Below are positions 24,161 through 37,700 of a DNA stretch of 64,000 bases, one piece after another. This DNA is from Drosophila persimilis. Its lineage: Eukaryota > Arthropoda > Insecta > Diptera > Drosophilidae. Every line of letters begins with the position of its first letter. The first letter of the stretch is position 1. The translations under genes were made by a program, and so were the position numbers. The notes beneath the pieces are model-generated. The model saw only the letters and a list, made by a program, of their open reading frames with translations, ran no database searches and was not told the DNA's origin. The DNA lies in the NCBI RefSeq assembly GCF_003286085.1, contig NW_020825289.1, positions 15,562,001-15,626,000 on the forward strand, read 5' to 3'.

Positions 24161-27100
24161 GGAGCGCCAGCATACATGTTTTTGGTGTAGAACTCATGTA
24201 AGTCGCATGTAGAATTGCAACGTCAAGTGTAATGTCGTTCCAGTGTGTAGTTGCCATGTAGCAGGGATAATTTTATGTTTCAAAAATCTACTTTTAAAAT
24301 TTAGCTCATCTTATCGAAAATGAATTAATAACGAATAATATATTTTGTTCCTAAAAATTAGCGAAACCTAGTCTATGCATGCAGGTCAGATTCAAGCTTG
24401 TATTGTTGTATAGCAACCATCTTTAATAGTTTCATAGCTGGGAGTTACCACATTCATAGTACACATGTACAGGTATGTGTGTGTGTAAGTGCCCAACTAG
24501 ATTATTTAAATACACTTTATTGACATTAGCCGCCTATTTAGTAGAAACACTTAGGCCGCAAACCTCATACTGTAGGCAACACACATTGGATCTACCAGTG
24601 CAGGGGCTTACATTTTCTCTTTATACATATATTTTTATTCTTTTGGAATTGGAAGTAAACTCGTCAGGATGCCACTATTTCAGTGCGGTCGAGGTAAACT
24701 AATTTATGTTGTATAATTTATAGTAAAGTATCTGCAAACCAACCAACAGTTGGACTGGTTCGATGCCCTGTTTGCCTGCCAAAAATGAAAATGTGTTTGG
24801 CTGATATGAGCACCAGAAAGTCGTTCGACGAACTCAAAAATAAGGCTCAGCTTAAATAGTTATGAGCAAATCGATTATTCATACGTATCCAACAATAGCC
24901 CAAGGACTACGTTCCACCACTAACTTCATTTAAAGGCAAACCCTCGTGCTGCTCCTTGAAACCTGCAGGCCCCAATATGCGGGCGGCCTAAGCGCTTTGT
25001 GTGCACCCCCACTATAAAATGCAATGGGCGTGAGACGAACAGCAGTATGAAGGGTTTGCATTGAACTGCAGTATCATTATTAATAAATCACAATCGTCTG
25101 CATAAGCGTTGTGAGAGTCTCCATTGTCGACCAGATAGACAATCTGAATATACCAGAGGCTGATCAAGAGTAATGTTCTAGACCTGGACCTGATGTTAGT
25201 CCTTCGCAGCGGCAAATAGTCCAGTGGAGTTTGCGGAATCTTCTTCCATCTAGACCCCAAGTCCAGGGGTTAACCCATGTGTATGCATGTCTGGAAAGTG
25301 AATATATATTTTAATATAATAATTTTACTAAGCGAGAGTTACCAGAAGAAGCTTTATCCTTTCCTCCTTGCAAGGTATCTTTGAAATACATTGCAAGCAA
25401 ATGTGAGCTAATTTTGGAAATTTCATAAAAGATCGTTTCCATTGAATGTCAAAAGTACCTTTTGTACGAGCGATCCTCAGCAGCCTAAAAACGAATCGAA
25501 AATAAATGAAAGTCTTGCTGCCAAAATTGGTAACTGGTCAAAGCATGGTCTGGATGCTGCCTGCCGTTGCAGCAGTTTTTTTTTTTGTTATTGTTGTTAT
25601 TGGTTGATGCTGCTGTCACGCAAACGTCAGCGGAGCAGTGCGGTCCCAGCCTTAGCCTCCTCTCGGCATGTATTTCCGTCCGCCAGTCTACTGGTCTGCC
25701 AGTCTGCCGGTCTGTCGATTGCCAGTTGACAAAACATGCGCCTGCGCAGTTTTCGCCTTCACATGAATATTTTCTTGTGAAAAATCTCAGCTTTGTGTTC
25801 GACGTGGTCGTTCGTTGCCTGGCGGCGTGCAGAGCTTATATCAAAGGGGGGAAGGGAAGGGTCTCTCGTGCATACGGGCGGCTCTGAAACATAATTAGCA
25901 GACTTCTGTATGATCTGTATGAAAACTTGAACTTTAACACAGCTTCAATCCCGAGGGGAGATACGATTCAAATCCCCTGTTGACTAAGCCGCTGCAATGG
26001 GCATGAATAACATATCGCAGAAAATCGAAAACGAAACAAAAGTCAAGGAGGAACGCAGTTTGCGAGGCCAGCACCAAATGCAGCGAGCGACGCCACTGGG
26101 GCGCTGCTGGTCGCTGCATCTGGCACTGGAGCTTGGGATCTGTGGATCTGTGGACGGCGATGGCGTTGAATGGCGACCAGTTGATGGGTGGTGTGCGTGC
26201 CTGGAATGGCAAGGGGATTGCCGTGAGTGCGGAGATCGGAGATCCCATCAGCTGTAATGATCCTTCAGCTGGATTCTGGTTGACTATGCTAGGCCCCACC
26301 GGGGAGACGAGACTCTAATCAGCCTCCCAGCTGACCTTGACCCAGCAAAACGCGGACCTGCCACAACGGTAAAGTCAGGTTCATGTGCCCCCTTCGGTTG
26401 GCGTAGTCTGCCTAGACAAAGAGCTGGCAGCTACAACAAACCTGTCTTGCCAAGATAGCGATACAGGGAGGAGGGAGCACCGCGACCAATTTGGTTAGAG
26501 CGGCCTTCTCTGGAGCCGCCTCCCCTCTCCAAGAACTTGATGGCCTGATTACCATGAAGCTGCCTTGCGTCTGCCTCGCCTAACGAGGCTTGTTGCAAGT
26601 TGATTACGTTGATTAGCGACCACCTGCGAATGCCATTTGCCAGTGCCACGGAGTGCGTTCTCCTTTAGCTCTTTAGCCTAAAAAATCGTTATCACTTATC
26701 GAGGAAGCTGCATGATTAAACTTAGAGAGAGTAACTGTTTGTCTAATTAATCAGGGTTAAGCGTATTTGTCAGCCTGTCAAAGCGGCCTAAATTGCTTAG
26801 ACTTCTACTAACAAAAGCTAAGTAATCTTACAGAGACTGTAACTAGGTTAAGGGGCATCCTTGCAGATCCGCCTGTAATAATATTCATTAATGATCTTTT
26901 GATCACAGTTTTCCCGTTTCCCAATCCCTAATTTCATTCTGTGAAGAATTCCAATCTATTTTATATGGAACAATATCTCTCCAATGGCCAATAACTATCA
27001 GTCACGTCGTAATCGTACACTCCTCATCCAGTCTCAGTGCCAGTCCCGTTCCCATTCCATTCTAGGAATGGGCTCAGCCGAAAAAGTGAAACTACAGTTA

Positions 27101-29652
27101 TCTGCTTATACATATGTACGGCCAGTTTTCCCTAACCACGTTTACATGATATCATAATTACGTTAAGGAGAGGGCTGGCTCCTCTTTCGAAGCTCCAATG
27201 AACTCTCCCAATCAGCATAACTGTAATCGCGGCGACCACTCGTCCAAGCCATAGCCAAAGCCCAACCCCGGCCCGTTTGAGTCAAAATGTTGATCACGTT
27301 ACCGCCAGATCATAATATAATAACTTTGAGCTAAGCCTGAACATGCCTTTATAGAACAACACGTAGAAACAATTAAAATATCCCAGCACTTTACTTTTTT
27401 GTGTGTCGTTTGTTTTTTCTTTCGGCTGGGCCCAAAGAAGGCAACCGAAAATTACACCTAGGCTTAAAATAAATGTCCAGCGCCCAATGAGCCGGAACGT
27501 GCGATTTCCATATACGATTTCGATTCGGATTCCTATTGGGATCTGACTGCTGCACCCCCGTGGATGGAGTCGACTCCAAATGCATACATACATACATATA
27601 TGCAGTTGGTTATGAAACTCGGCTAAGGCGCGCGGGGCCCGATGGTTAATTGTGAATTTCCGGTTCATTGCAGCTCATTTGCCTAACTGGGTATACATAC
27701 ATACATACTTGTACCTTCCCCGTCCTCCATTGCACAGAGGATGGGGACTGAGCGGATCGTCAATCCATTGTGGGACACTCCAGCAGTCAGTCCGCCAGTC
27801 AGCCTGTCACTCAGTCAGTGAGTCAATGAAAACGAAACCCGGGACGCAGTACATAAAACTTTTCAATCTGGGTCAAGCCAAACTGGCAAATGAGGAGCAT
27901 TATTCTAGCATTAGATGAAAACGGACATCAGGGATCCAATTATGAAGATTCTTTTCGTTGCAATTAGTTTTTAAATACACTTATAATGACATACGTTCTA
28001 CTTTCCAGTACGGTTAAAATCAGATTAGATTTCCCTCTCAGTGAAAAATTTTCTACAAAAATAAAATATTATATAATTTTTGCATTTTGATTAAAAATAA
28101 TTGTTAATGAACACACACAAATAGGTAACACAAGTAGAGATATCATATCGAACACTACTATATATCAATATTGACCAAAAATTAACTTTAATCGCATTGT
28201 CAAAGCTGTCAGTACTAAAGCTTCCAAGCTAAATTAGTCATGTGCTCTAATCAATTAAGTCAACGCCGCGCCAAGGCAATACAAAGCGAAGTCACTGGAT
28301 CGATGGATCCCGATGGTATACGATATAAATTAGCGACTGAGAAGTTTCATTCTGTTTCAGGAGAACTCCCAACGGGAATCCCATCACCTCGCTTGCACCT
28401 TCAGTAGATTTCCCTCAAAAAGCAAACAAACATCTGGAAATTGCATAACATTTGGAAGCGATTGCTGATTATTCGGTGGAGAGGTGAGAAGTGATATATT
28501 TGTCAGTTGAGAGGGTTAATGTGATTAATAAATATCATGACTATCTAATCGAGAACAGAGCAGATTGTTCGTGACGTTTATATAGAATGGAATCTGACGA
28601 ATAGGACACACTTTTCGTTCCCTTCCCTCGTGTTACGAATGTTTTGATAAAGGTTTCATAGGAATACAACAGAAGACGTAATGCGATTATTGAGTAAATA
28701 AACCGTTAATCAAACAATCACTCGAGATCAACAGCAGTGTTATATCATATGTACAAACAAATAGACGTTACATATGTACATACATACATACATACATATA
28801 AGGCGCCTCACAGCCCAAACTTCTTTATTGGCTCAGCTTTTAAGTCTATTCAACCCACCCAGTCGCACTTTAAATAAATATATAATCATCCGAGTTTTAT
28901 CAATTCGCACTCTGACGTCAGTTGTGCTCTTGCAAGGCTATGGCTATACTGGGCAAATTTGCAATTAAAATTTAGCTTTTGCCAAAATAGAAATCCATTC
29001 AGTTTTTGGTTCTTTTCGAACTTTTATCAGCCCCAGAGCGTTGGACACTTCCGATACAATTGACTATTGACGTATACAAAACAGTTGAAAATGCGGCACC
29101 CAGGCAGGTGAAAAGTCTTGTCGAGTGAGATAAACAAAAGCCAAATATACCTTACTTTTTATGTGTCTATATAATATACATACAGGCGGATACTTTATTG
29201 CTGATATGTTGGATATCTTGCACGAAAATAGGGTGTATGGGTATGGCCTGAAGAGGGAGACGCCTGCCTTGAAATTATGGTGTGGATTCAAAGAAATCCC
29301 TACAATCGACAAGCAATATATTTACTATTCTTTAAAAATAGATTAAGAAATGATTTATATAAACGGATGTGATAGATTAAGAGAGCTTTTGCTCTGCTTA
29401 GGGTATCAGATATTCGATCTTCGCCAGGCTGTCTGTGCGTCTGGTCAAAGGCAAACACTCGACCTGGCGGCTGGCATTTAATTTTTAACGATTAAAGAAC
29501 AGTTTCGGGTGGGAAATGGCGAGTGCGAATATTTGGCTGGTGAGATAACTTGTTCTGCAACTTGGAAATGCGTTTAATTAGCGATCGGCGCAGAACGGTT
29601 ACGCAAGCAAAGGGCGCTATGGGCGGAACAGCTGGACATGGGCAGCAGTACA

Positions 29653-29674
29653 TACATATGTATGTACATATGTA
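29653..29674. repeat. Tandem pair of the dispersed palindromic decamer TACATATGTA
   Basis: Two perfect TACATATGTA decamers (29653-29662, 29665-29674) separated by TG. Eight further perfect copies are at 1432, 15786, 20304, 20591, 27109, 28769, 38186 and 39736. All are non-coding. Confidence 0.85.
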
Positions 29675-30844
29675 GACTGCAGGTGATATCACCACGGAGA
29701 AGCACCGAGAACAAACACGGCGAATGTGAGAGCCGATAGCGATAAGATAAAATCCAACTCAAATATTTAACATTGGTATTAACAAAAGTTTTGCCACTCT
29801 GCTTTTTCATGCTTTTATATAGAAATACCTAGACACGGAGTGTTGTGTTCATCAACTACAGTGAAGTTCACTCGATTCATAGTCATTCAGAAATGAACAT
29901 TAACTTTGACCCAGAAACCCAATAAATCGTAAACAAAACTCCCCCACGTACGCACTACGGAGTTGGAGCAGAAGTTGGCGGTGTGTTTGAAGGAGAGAGT
30001 CAAAGAGCCACTAAACAATGTATGTACAAAAGAGAGCAAAACTGCACCGAAAGCTTATCAACTGCTCTCAGATAAACAGCAAAGAATATACATATATTTA
30101 AGTACGTATGCGTATGTATGGAAATTGATAAGATACGATAAAGCTTCTGATATTCTTACAGCAGGAAATGGAAATTGCACGCCTTGTAAATACACAAGAG
30201 AGCCACTAGCCGTTCGGCTACGCTAAGCTAAATCTAAAATTTATTTTACTTCATTTCGCACCAGCTATGTACGTACACAAATCGCCAAGCAAATCGCTCT
30301 TTTGATAACGCAACGCCTAAGTTCAACTCATTGATAAGCTTTTGCTTATTCTCTCTCCCGAGCTAGTTCTCGCTCACTCTCCTTTCTGATTTTGGCGAAC
30401 GAATAAGCTTTTTGCGACCGTCTATTTATTTGATATATTTCATAACTCAAACAAAACTGTGTGCATGTGTGTGCGCGTTCCATCCCATCCTCCCTATGCA
30501 TAGGTGAGTGCGCGTGTGCCGTCGACTATCCCCATCCACGTGTTCCAGACGAGTTTGCTGCTCTCCACCGCTCGAGCTCTCCGCAACGCGTGTTCGCTCT
30601 TTCTCTCCCTCGATTAGCTTTCCATGTGCTTTGGGGCTCCAGTGCTGCTCTCCAGCCGGCGAAGTTGCTGTTGTGCAAAGGTTTTTAATACCCCGTTTTA
30701 TTCGGTTTAAAGCTCTCCCATCGAACGGTCGTGCTTCTGTGCCTCTGTGCCTTGCTCCGGTCTGTCGCCCGCCCATTGATCGCCTCGCCTCGTACGCCGC
30801 CAGGTACCCGACCCGACCTGAGTCGTTTCATTCGGGCAACCAAA

Positions 30845-30939
30845 TCAGTGTCGTACGCAAAGCACACACGCAAAAAAAAGGCGGAGGTCCGTAGTCACCC
30901 TCCCCTTCCTCGGTCTGCCGACACGATCAGCGTTTGTAG
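30845..30939 (+). promoter_or_regulatory. Candidate alternative promoter/5' UTR exon for wdp (A)
   Basis: Initiator-like TCAGTG at 30845-30850 is followed by CGTACG, then UTR-like sequence to a donor TGTAG|GTAATT at 30939. Plus strand; the next acceptor for wdp would be at 42511-42516. Signals only. Confidence 0.25.
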
Positions 30940-31410
30940 GTAATTAAAATTTATATAGTTTCCGTTTCCCCGCTCACACATACACCAAATTGTGCAAGTG
31001 CGAAAAGAATAAAAGCGTTTCGGCAAAACACAATCCAAATTCAAATTCAAATCAAAATCAAAACCAAAAACCGCAAGCTATTAAGATACTTTCGTTCCAC
31101 AATTTACGGGTCTAAATTGTTTGCGCTGCGCTCTGTTTGATGCCGTGGATGCGATGCTGCTGATTTTTAGTTGTATTTCGGTTGTTTTTGCTTTCATTGT
31201 CATCTCTCTCTGGCCCGGCACACAGAGAGTGTTTGGTGCTCTCTGCAGCTTTCGTTGTATTTCTTCCGTTTCATTTTTGATCATTTTGTATGTTCCTCTT
31301 TCTCCCAGTCTGTTGTGTATCTTTTTTAATGGCGGCTGCGACACATTCTGATTGCAGACGCAGAAGCAGTCGCAGTCGGTTCTGAGCGATCTCTCAAGAG
31401 AAGATCTTCT

Positions 31411-31709
31411 TCAGTCGTACGGCAGTGCAAACCAAAAGATCCTTCTCTCCCCAGTGCCCAAAAAGTGCAAAGCAACGAACAAAAGACAGGCAAACGGTGA
31501 AAAAGGAATTTAGACAAAAACATACGAGTTCCGTACCGCAGATATACAATCGCATATCTGATCAAACAAAAGTGCTTTCAATACCTCCTATATCCATACA
31601 TATAAATAAAATATCCAAGAAGTGCTCGAAAGTTTTGCATGCGTGTGGTTCTTGGACCGAAGGCCAGCTCAAACTCAGACCCTGATAAGGTCCCGGCATT
31701 GTCCGCGAA
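31411..31709 (+). promoter_or_regulatory. Candidate alternative promoter/5' UTR exon for wdp (B)
   Basis: TCAGTC followed by GTACGG at 31411-31420 resembles the start at 30845. A-rich, purine-rich 5'-UTR-like sequence runs to a possible donor GAAT|GTGAGT at 31709. It would splice to 42517 across about 10.8 kb. Signals only. Confidence 0.25.
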
Positions 31710-34700
31710 TGTGAGTGCGAGTGTGAGTGTCCGTGTCGGTGTGAGTGCTTGAGCCCGTGTTTATCGCTGGTGCACGGTGAAATGCTGATAATAATCCCCA
31801 AGGGACGGGACGCAATCGAGGTTGCTTCCAGTGTTGGAATTACTCGGGGGATTTAATCGTGGGGCATTCCCCTCGATGTAAAAAGGCCAGAGTTCGGGGC
31901 TTTTCGAACTGAAACAAGTTGCTCGTCGAATCGTTTAATTTTAACTTTTTTTATTACCTCTCTTTGTTTTACATTTGCGGTTTATTTTGTGGCAAACTTG
32001 ACCCTATTTCTCAACATTTTCGAGTTATATAATTGCCAAAAAGCGAAAGAGAAATAAAAGGCCGCGAGATGAGAAGACCTGTAATAAAACGGTTACTTTT
32101 TTAACCCCTGGGTACGGGTTCGGGTACGGGTACGGGCACTTAAACCGATCTCAGCGATTGCAAACTTATGTACGACGAGACCGGACAGACAGACAAACAG
32201 GCACACGCATTCATGTGAAATCCCAGCTCTATATGAGTAGTTCGAGTAGCAACCCCAACCCCAACACCCTCGGGGCCTCTGTCTACCTACCTATGTATCT
32301 ACCTATACGTGTACCAATGTACCTCTCTACCTACCCTATACAGCGACGAGCCGCCACTCGAACTCGAACCTGGCGAGCTTTCTGTGCCGTGCCGTGCAAT
32401 TCGGAATCGTTTACGTAAAACAATTGGAAACCGCAAGCGTCGCGTCTGATGCTTGTTGAATCATCCAGATACGGATAGCTATCTGCGAGTTATTCTTTCT
32501 GAAATTTCACTTTTCCCTGTTTGTGTTTGTGGTCAAAATTCGATTGTTTACTCATGTCAGCCCCCCCACTTGCTATATTAGCCCCACAGGGTGGGCGCAC
32601 TGCAAGTCCATTTATTTGGCAGTGTGAATCATTTTAGCCAGAAATATTATTAGTTCGAATTGCCCCTTGTCAAGTAAAAAAGAAACACAGAAACAAATTC
32701 ACACAAGTCATGCAGCGTCACCACCTAATGAGAGTATCAATCATCTTTGACTTGGGCAGAGCCACAGCCAGAGCCAGAGACGATAGACACTGCGAAGGTG
32801 GATCTTCCGCCTGAGCTATAAACTTCAGCTCTTGCGTAACACTTCCCCAACCCCAACTCCAACTCCAGCTACAGATACAGCTCTAACTCGACAAGCCCAC
32901 TCGCAGCTCGAAGGTGCTAATTTCCAGCACATAATTCACAGATGTGTGCGAGTGCAAACTCTATACTGTTTTTCATGCCATTTCCAAGCATCGGTTTTAT
33001 GGCCAACAAAACTGGGGTCTGAGCGAAAAGCTCTCCACAAAATGGTTAGTGGGTGCCATCTAATATCGTGTGTATCTGCGGGTGCCTCTCTCTAGAAAAA
33101 AAACTTATCTCTACTCTGAGGTTCGCCAATTCCACTACTCGATAACCTACACAAACGGAATGTTCTTTTGAGCAACATTTCCGGAATTCTATGTAAATAT
33201 TGTTTCCTTATCAACGTTCCAGCTCCTCCAAGATTGAAGAGTTTTCATTCCAAAAGCATACGAAATTAGCAATGTGTGAAGGGAGTTCGGTTTTCTGGTC
33301 AATTGATTCGAGTTCAGATTTATTGCCTCTAAAATATTTCGCTATTTTTGGATCTCTGATTAAATATTTGGCGCCCAATGTCTGGTAAAATGTCTTTCGT
33401 AAACTAAATGAAATGAAATTCCCTCGAATGTTACCCGTCTTATCAATTTTAAGACTTTTCAATATTATACAATATTTGCTTATCAGAAACGTACGAATGC
33501 TGTTTCTTTGAAGTTCTGGTCGGTCTCAAGTTCACTAATGTTCCCTTGTTTGCTTTCCCCTTGGGTTCATTGTGTGATTTGGCGCCTACCGTCTGAGGTT
33601 TCGATTTTCAAACTCTCCTCCGTATCGCTGAGCGGAGCGCAGTTTCGCCTCCGCCCCCCCTCCGCCCACAGCAATTTGAGAGTGACGAGGCGTCATCGTC
33701 ATTGTGGCATTGCATCGGCGAGCTGCCAGTGCCGCCTAGAGCTTTGGCGTGCACTTCATGGTCCCATTTTTGGTGGATGTGTCAACCTTGTCCCCATTAG
33801 ATACAGAAGTTTTGGTATTTTTTGTATACTTTTTGTGACGGGGATGAGCAACAAATGTGTGTTTCGATAAGGCAAAACAAGCTGTTATCGAGCCACAATC
33901 AAAACATTATCATTGGGCAACAGCAACACCAGAGTGGGGGGGGTAAATGGGAAATGCCTCGGCATTGGAGTGCATTCGAACACTCAGAGTTGGGCAGAGC
34001 GGGCCAGAGCCAGGGCTAGAGCCAGAGCGACAGTAACGATCTAACGAAAACGCAAATGAGTCCCAGAAATCCAAGAGCTCAAGTGCACATGACTGTGTGG
34101 CGTTGGGGACAGTGTTTTCGTCGCTGTTCGTTTTTGTTGTTGTTGTTGGGTTCTATCTATAATTAGCAAATGTCGGGCGATAAGATAAGCCGCCCGCCCC
34201 AGAGATTGTGTGAAAAGCTCTACGAATGTTGTCACAGCTGGAAAAGGGAATTCGGAAACCCGGAGGGAGAGGGTATCGAATATGATCGCATATTGGGGGA
34301 CTTCTCTAGGGAATCTGTGACGCAGACTGGACCAGAGCTAATTGTTTACCACGTGGTTGGGTCCGAGAGGAATTTCCGACTTGTAAACATTTCAAAGATT
34401 GTTTTTCTTTTCGGCGTAGAATTCAAGTTCAAAAGCGAAGAGATCTGCTTCATCCGGATCTCTCTGGCAGGTGGCAACAGATGCCGCAGCTACAGTGCGG
34501 CAGGCAGCTGCCAGCGGACTCGATTGGTTCATCAATGGGAGCTCATTTGAATATGCTCAGCCATCAAACGTTGACCTCGTCTGGCTTTCGATGCTGCTGA
34601 CTATATTAGAAGCATTGTCATATGAGTAAGCGACTCTACTCCACACCATTCCACACCACCCAATTCCATTCACAGCCACACTTCTGTGGGAGTCCACGGA

Positions 34701-37700
34701 TTACGTGACAATATTTTCGGTCACGTCCGATGCATAGCAATCAGCTAAAGCTAAAGCCACAGGTTGTTGGCTCTTTGCAACTGTTTTTTTTGCCGCCAAA
34801 GGCCTCGGAAAACAACGCCCTGAGAAACGCTGACTGGTTTTTATTATTTTCTAATAAGAATGTTGATTATTCTGTTAATTCGATATTTGATCATGGGTAT
34901 TTATAGAGAAAATATGCCATAAAATTCTTCGGCTGCACTTGAGGATAGATTTTCATCCGAAAGTCTGTTGAACCTGGAACAGGTTTCAGATTCATTTTCA
35001 TTTGATTTTCATTTCCTTTTCTCTGGAGACTTTTTTTTTTGGGCTCCACATGATCGAAACTTTCACACTTCTTTTTGATTGTCGGCAATTAAGATTAGCT
35101 GACGATGGAAATTAATAACAAAAGGCACTGCAGCTGCAGCAGCAGTCAAAACAGCAACAACGGTCATGCCACATGCATCCCGAGGAATGACAGACGACTG
35201 ACTGTGTCTCTGAGGCAAAGTTCGTTAAAAATGGATTTAGTCGGGCCGACAATTAAAACTTTAATTACGCGCAATTAAAATCAAAGCCAGCAAATAATTG
35301 CCAGCTAAATAGAAACTCTTTATGCAAGTCACCTGAGTGGCTGCCTCTCAATGTCTTCCAAAGCCCCTCCGTGATCCGTCCTCCGTGCTCCGTGCTCCGT
35401 GCTCGGTGTGCACTCTCGAATCAGTGACATTAACTTCCCGTTTTATCTGTTTCTTGCAGCTCTCTGCTCTGCGCCGCCTGAACCGAGAGGATCGCCCGTA
35501 TGCATGTCTTATAGGTAGGTAAATCAAGGCCCGAATTGAGTTGTATAAACTCGAGATTGGCATTCGTTCCTCCAAGATCAAGAGCGGGAGGCCTTTTCGC
35601 TTTTTCGGCTGCTCTGAGAGGTCTCTGAGACTCAGACAGGGAGGAACTGGAACTGAGACCGAGACCGAGACCGAGACTGGAGACAGAGTCGAGTCTCATT
35701 CAGCGCCGTCATCATCACGAAGCAAACCAGTCCAGTCTTCGGGGATTTGCTGTTGCTTTTGGCTTTTCGCTTAAGCTGTCTGTGGGTGCCGGCCGGCCGG
35801 CTTTTGCCTGGCTCTGCTAACTGGCCTAGCCGTTTTTGGCTCTAAAAATAAAGCAACAAGTGGTCATAACTGTCAAATGCCGCTCGAACGCTGTCCCGCT
35901 CTCCCGCCCTCGTCACCTCTCTGCTCTATAGTATCTGCTGCTCCATCTTCTGTGTGCCAGTGGCAATGGCCAAGATGACGATGCCGATGCCGATGTCGGG
36001 GCCACTTAAATGGTCCGACAAACGTGCGTGCTCTTAACGTGTCAACTGCCAAACGAAGCCATGAAAAACGGCTATAAGATCATGCGATCTCCGTATGCAT
36101 CCCATCCCCATGCCGCACCACAGCTAACCGCAGGCTAATTTGTCCAGAGGAGTGTCCCAGGCACATGAACCTCTCTGATGTGGGCCCAAGTGGTCATCTG
36201 GCCTTCTGTGCAATAGCCATTGGGAATGCGAATGCGAATGGGAATTCGAATGTGAATGGGTCGGGTCTCTGTCTATAATTACACTGCCACTACATGCATA
36301 GGTCCTCCTCCTGCAATGGCTCTGGGGTAGGTCAGCATATGCTCTTGAACTGAAGCCTCTTCTCGATGGTTACACCAGACAACAGGGATTTACAGACCTA
36401 GTTTTTTCTTTGTGATGTCATCTTTTTTATAGTTTTTAAGCCCAAAATATATATAATATTAAATTGATATGACATCATTCGGTCAAGTTGAGATAATTGA
36501 ATCACTTTTCGGTGACCGAAACACCTTTGACGGGGAATGGGCATTGAGAAATTCTGGGAATTCCGTTTGCGAAATTCGTAAACAAAATTTTGGAAATACG
36601 GGCTCATTAAATGCCTCTGCCAAAGATTCCTCTTAAGCTTGATCATCGTCCATTTAATTGGTGCATTTTGCTCCACACTAAACTTGAATCCGCGCTGTGC
36701 AGTGTAAGTGCACAACAGAGTGACGAGGGGAATGCATTTCGCAGGTGCAGATTTGCAAATAATTTCACGCAAGTGTCTCTCCGCCCCCCGTCCCCCGTCA
36801 CCCGCCTACCGGCTTCGCCTCCGTTGGCATCTCTGGCATGTCGTAAAAATGTTCTCCGGCTAGACGCAAAATTGTTTGGATTAAAGACTAAATTGCCCCC
36901 CGGTTTCGTCCCCAAGAGAATCGCTCAATCGATAGATCTTTCAATTGATATTTTATGGAGCGGCACCCGTGATTTATTGTTCATTTTGAATGTGCATTTT
37001 CAATTAACCTCCGACTGTGTGGTAAGGTGATTTGTATGCATTTTCGATGTCGATTTCAGACTCTGTTTAATCGGAAATATTCGTAGAATGCAATTTGCCG
37101 CGGGATCTTGAGGGGCAAGGGGAAGGTCGAGCGGGGTGCTTACTTCATCCACAGCGCCGAGAAAGTAACCCACTCAAATGAGTTAATTTGGTCAAACCGT
37201 ATCTGTATCAACGAGTATCTAGTATCTACGAGTGTTGAAGTCCAACTTTGGTTGTCAATTGCATCATCAGAGGCCGAAACTGAAACCGAAACTGAAGCAT
37301 TTGTAGTTCTCTCAGTCTCCCCAAAGCGTTCTGCACAGTCTGGATCGTTTTTTGCCAATTAACGAGAGTGTGTATCTATGTATCTCTCGGTAGCCTCTAC
37401 ACGTAACATTGTAGCTCGGGTTTAGCTAATTATGGCTACGTGGCGCGATGCCCCCGCTGATCCGCACTCATCTGATCGGATCTGAACTGTTCTGATCTGA
37501 TCTGATGTGATCTGAGGAAAACGTGTTGTTGATAAACCTCCAACAATTCCAAGGCATTGATCGGCTAGGCTCTGACTAAATTAACGTGCTTCTAATTGAA
37601 TGCCATGCCAGAAAAGTTCAATGAAAAGTCAGGCCGAGTGTCATTCGAGTCATTCGCGTCAGCCGAGTATTTCCTACCTGCTAAGTGGATAACAACTTGC

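Larger units (their letters stand above)
23131..30840. other. Non-coding intergenic DNA between two LRR genes
   Basis: No convincing coding sequence. It includes an AT-rich stretch (about 23880-24090), a CTCF-type motif at 24151, and TACATATGTA at 27109, 28769, 29653 and 29665. It probably carries regulatory DNA of the divergently oriented flanking LRR genes. Confidence 0.45.

Noticed and set aside
25934..26299. Overlapping ORFs of 121 (minus) and 86 (plus) residues
   Set aside because: No family features, no splice or poly(A) context, overlapping frames on both strands.
24824..33512. STAT92E-type TTCNNNGAA sites (24824, 33504) upstream of wdp
   Set aside because: wdp is linked to JAK/STAT, but by my estimate many such 6-specified-base sites are expected by chance in 64 kb, so two prove nothing.
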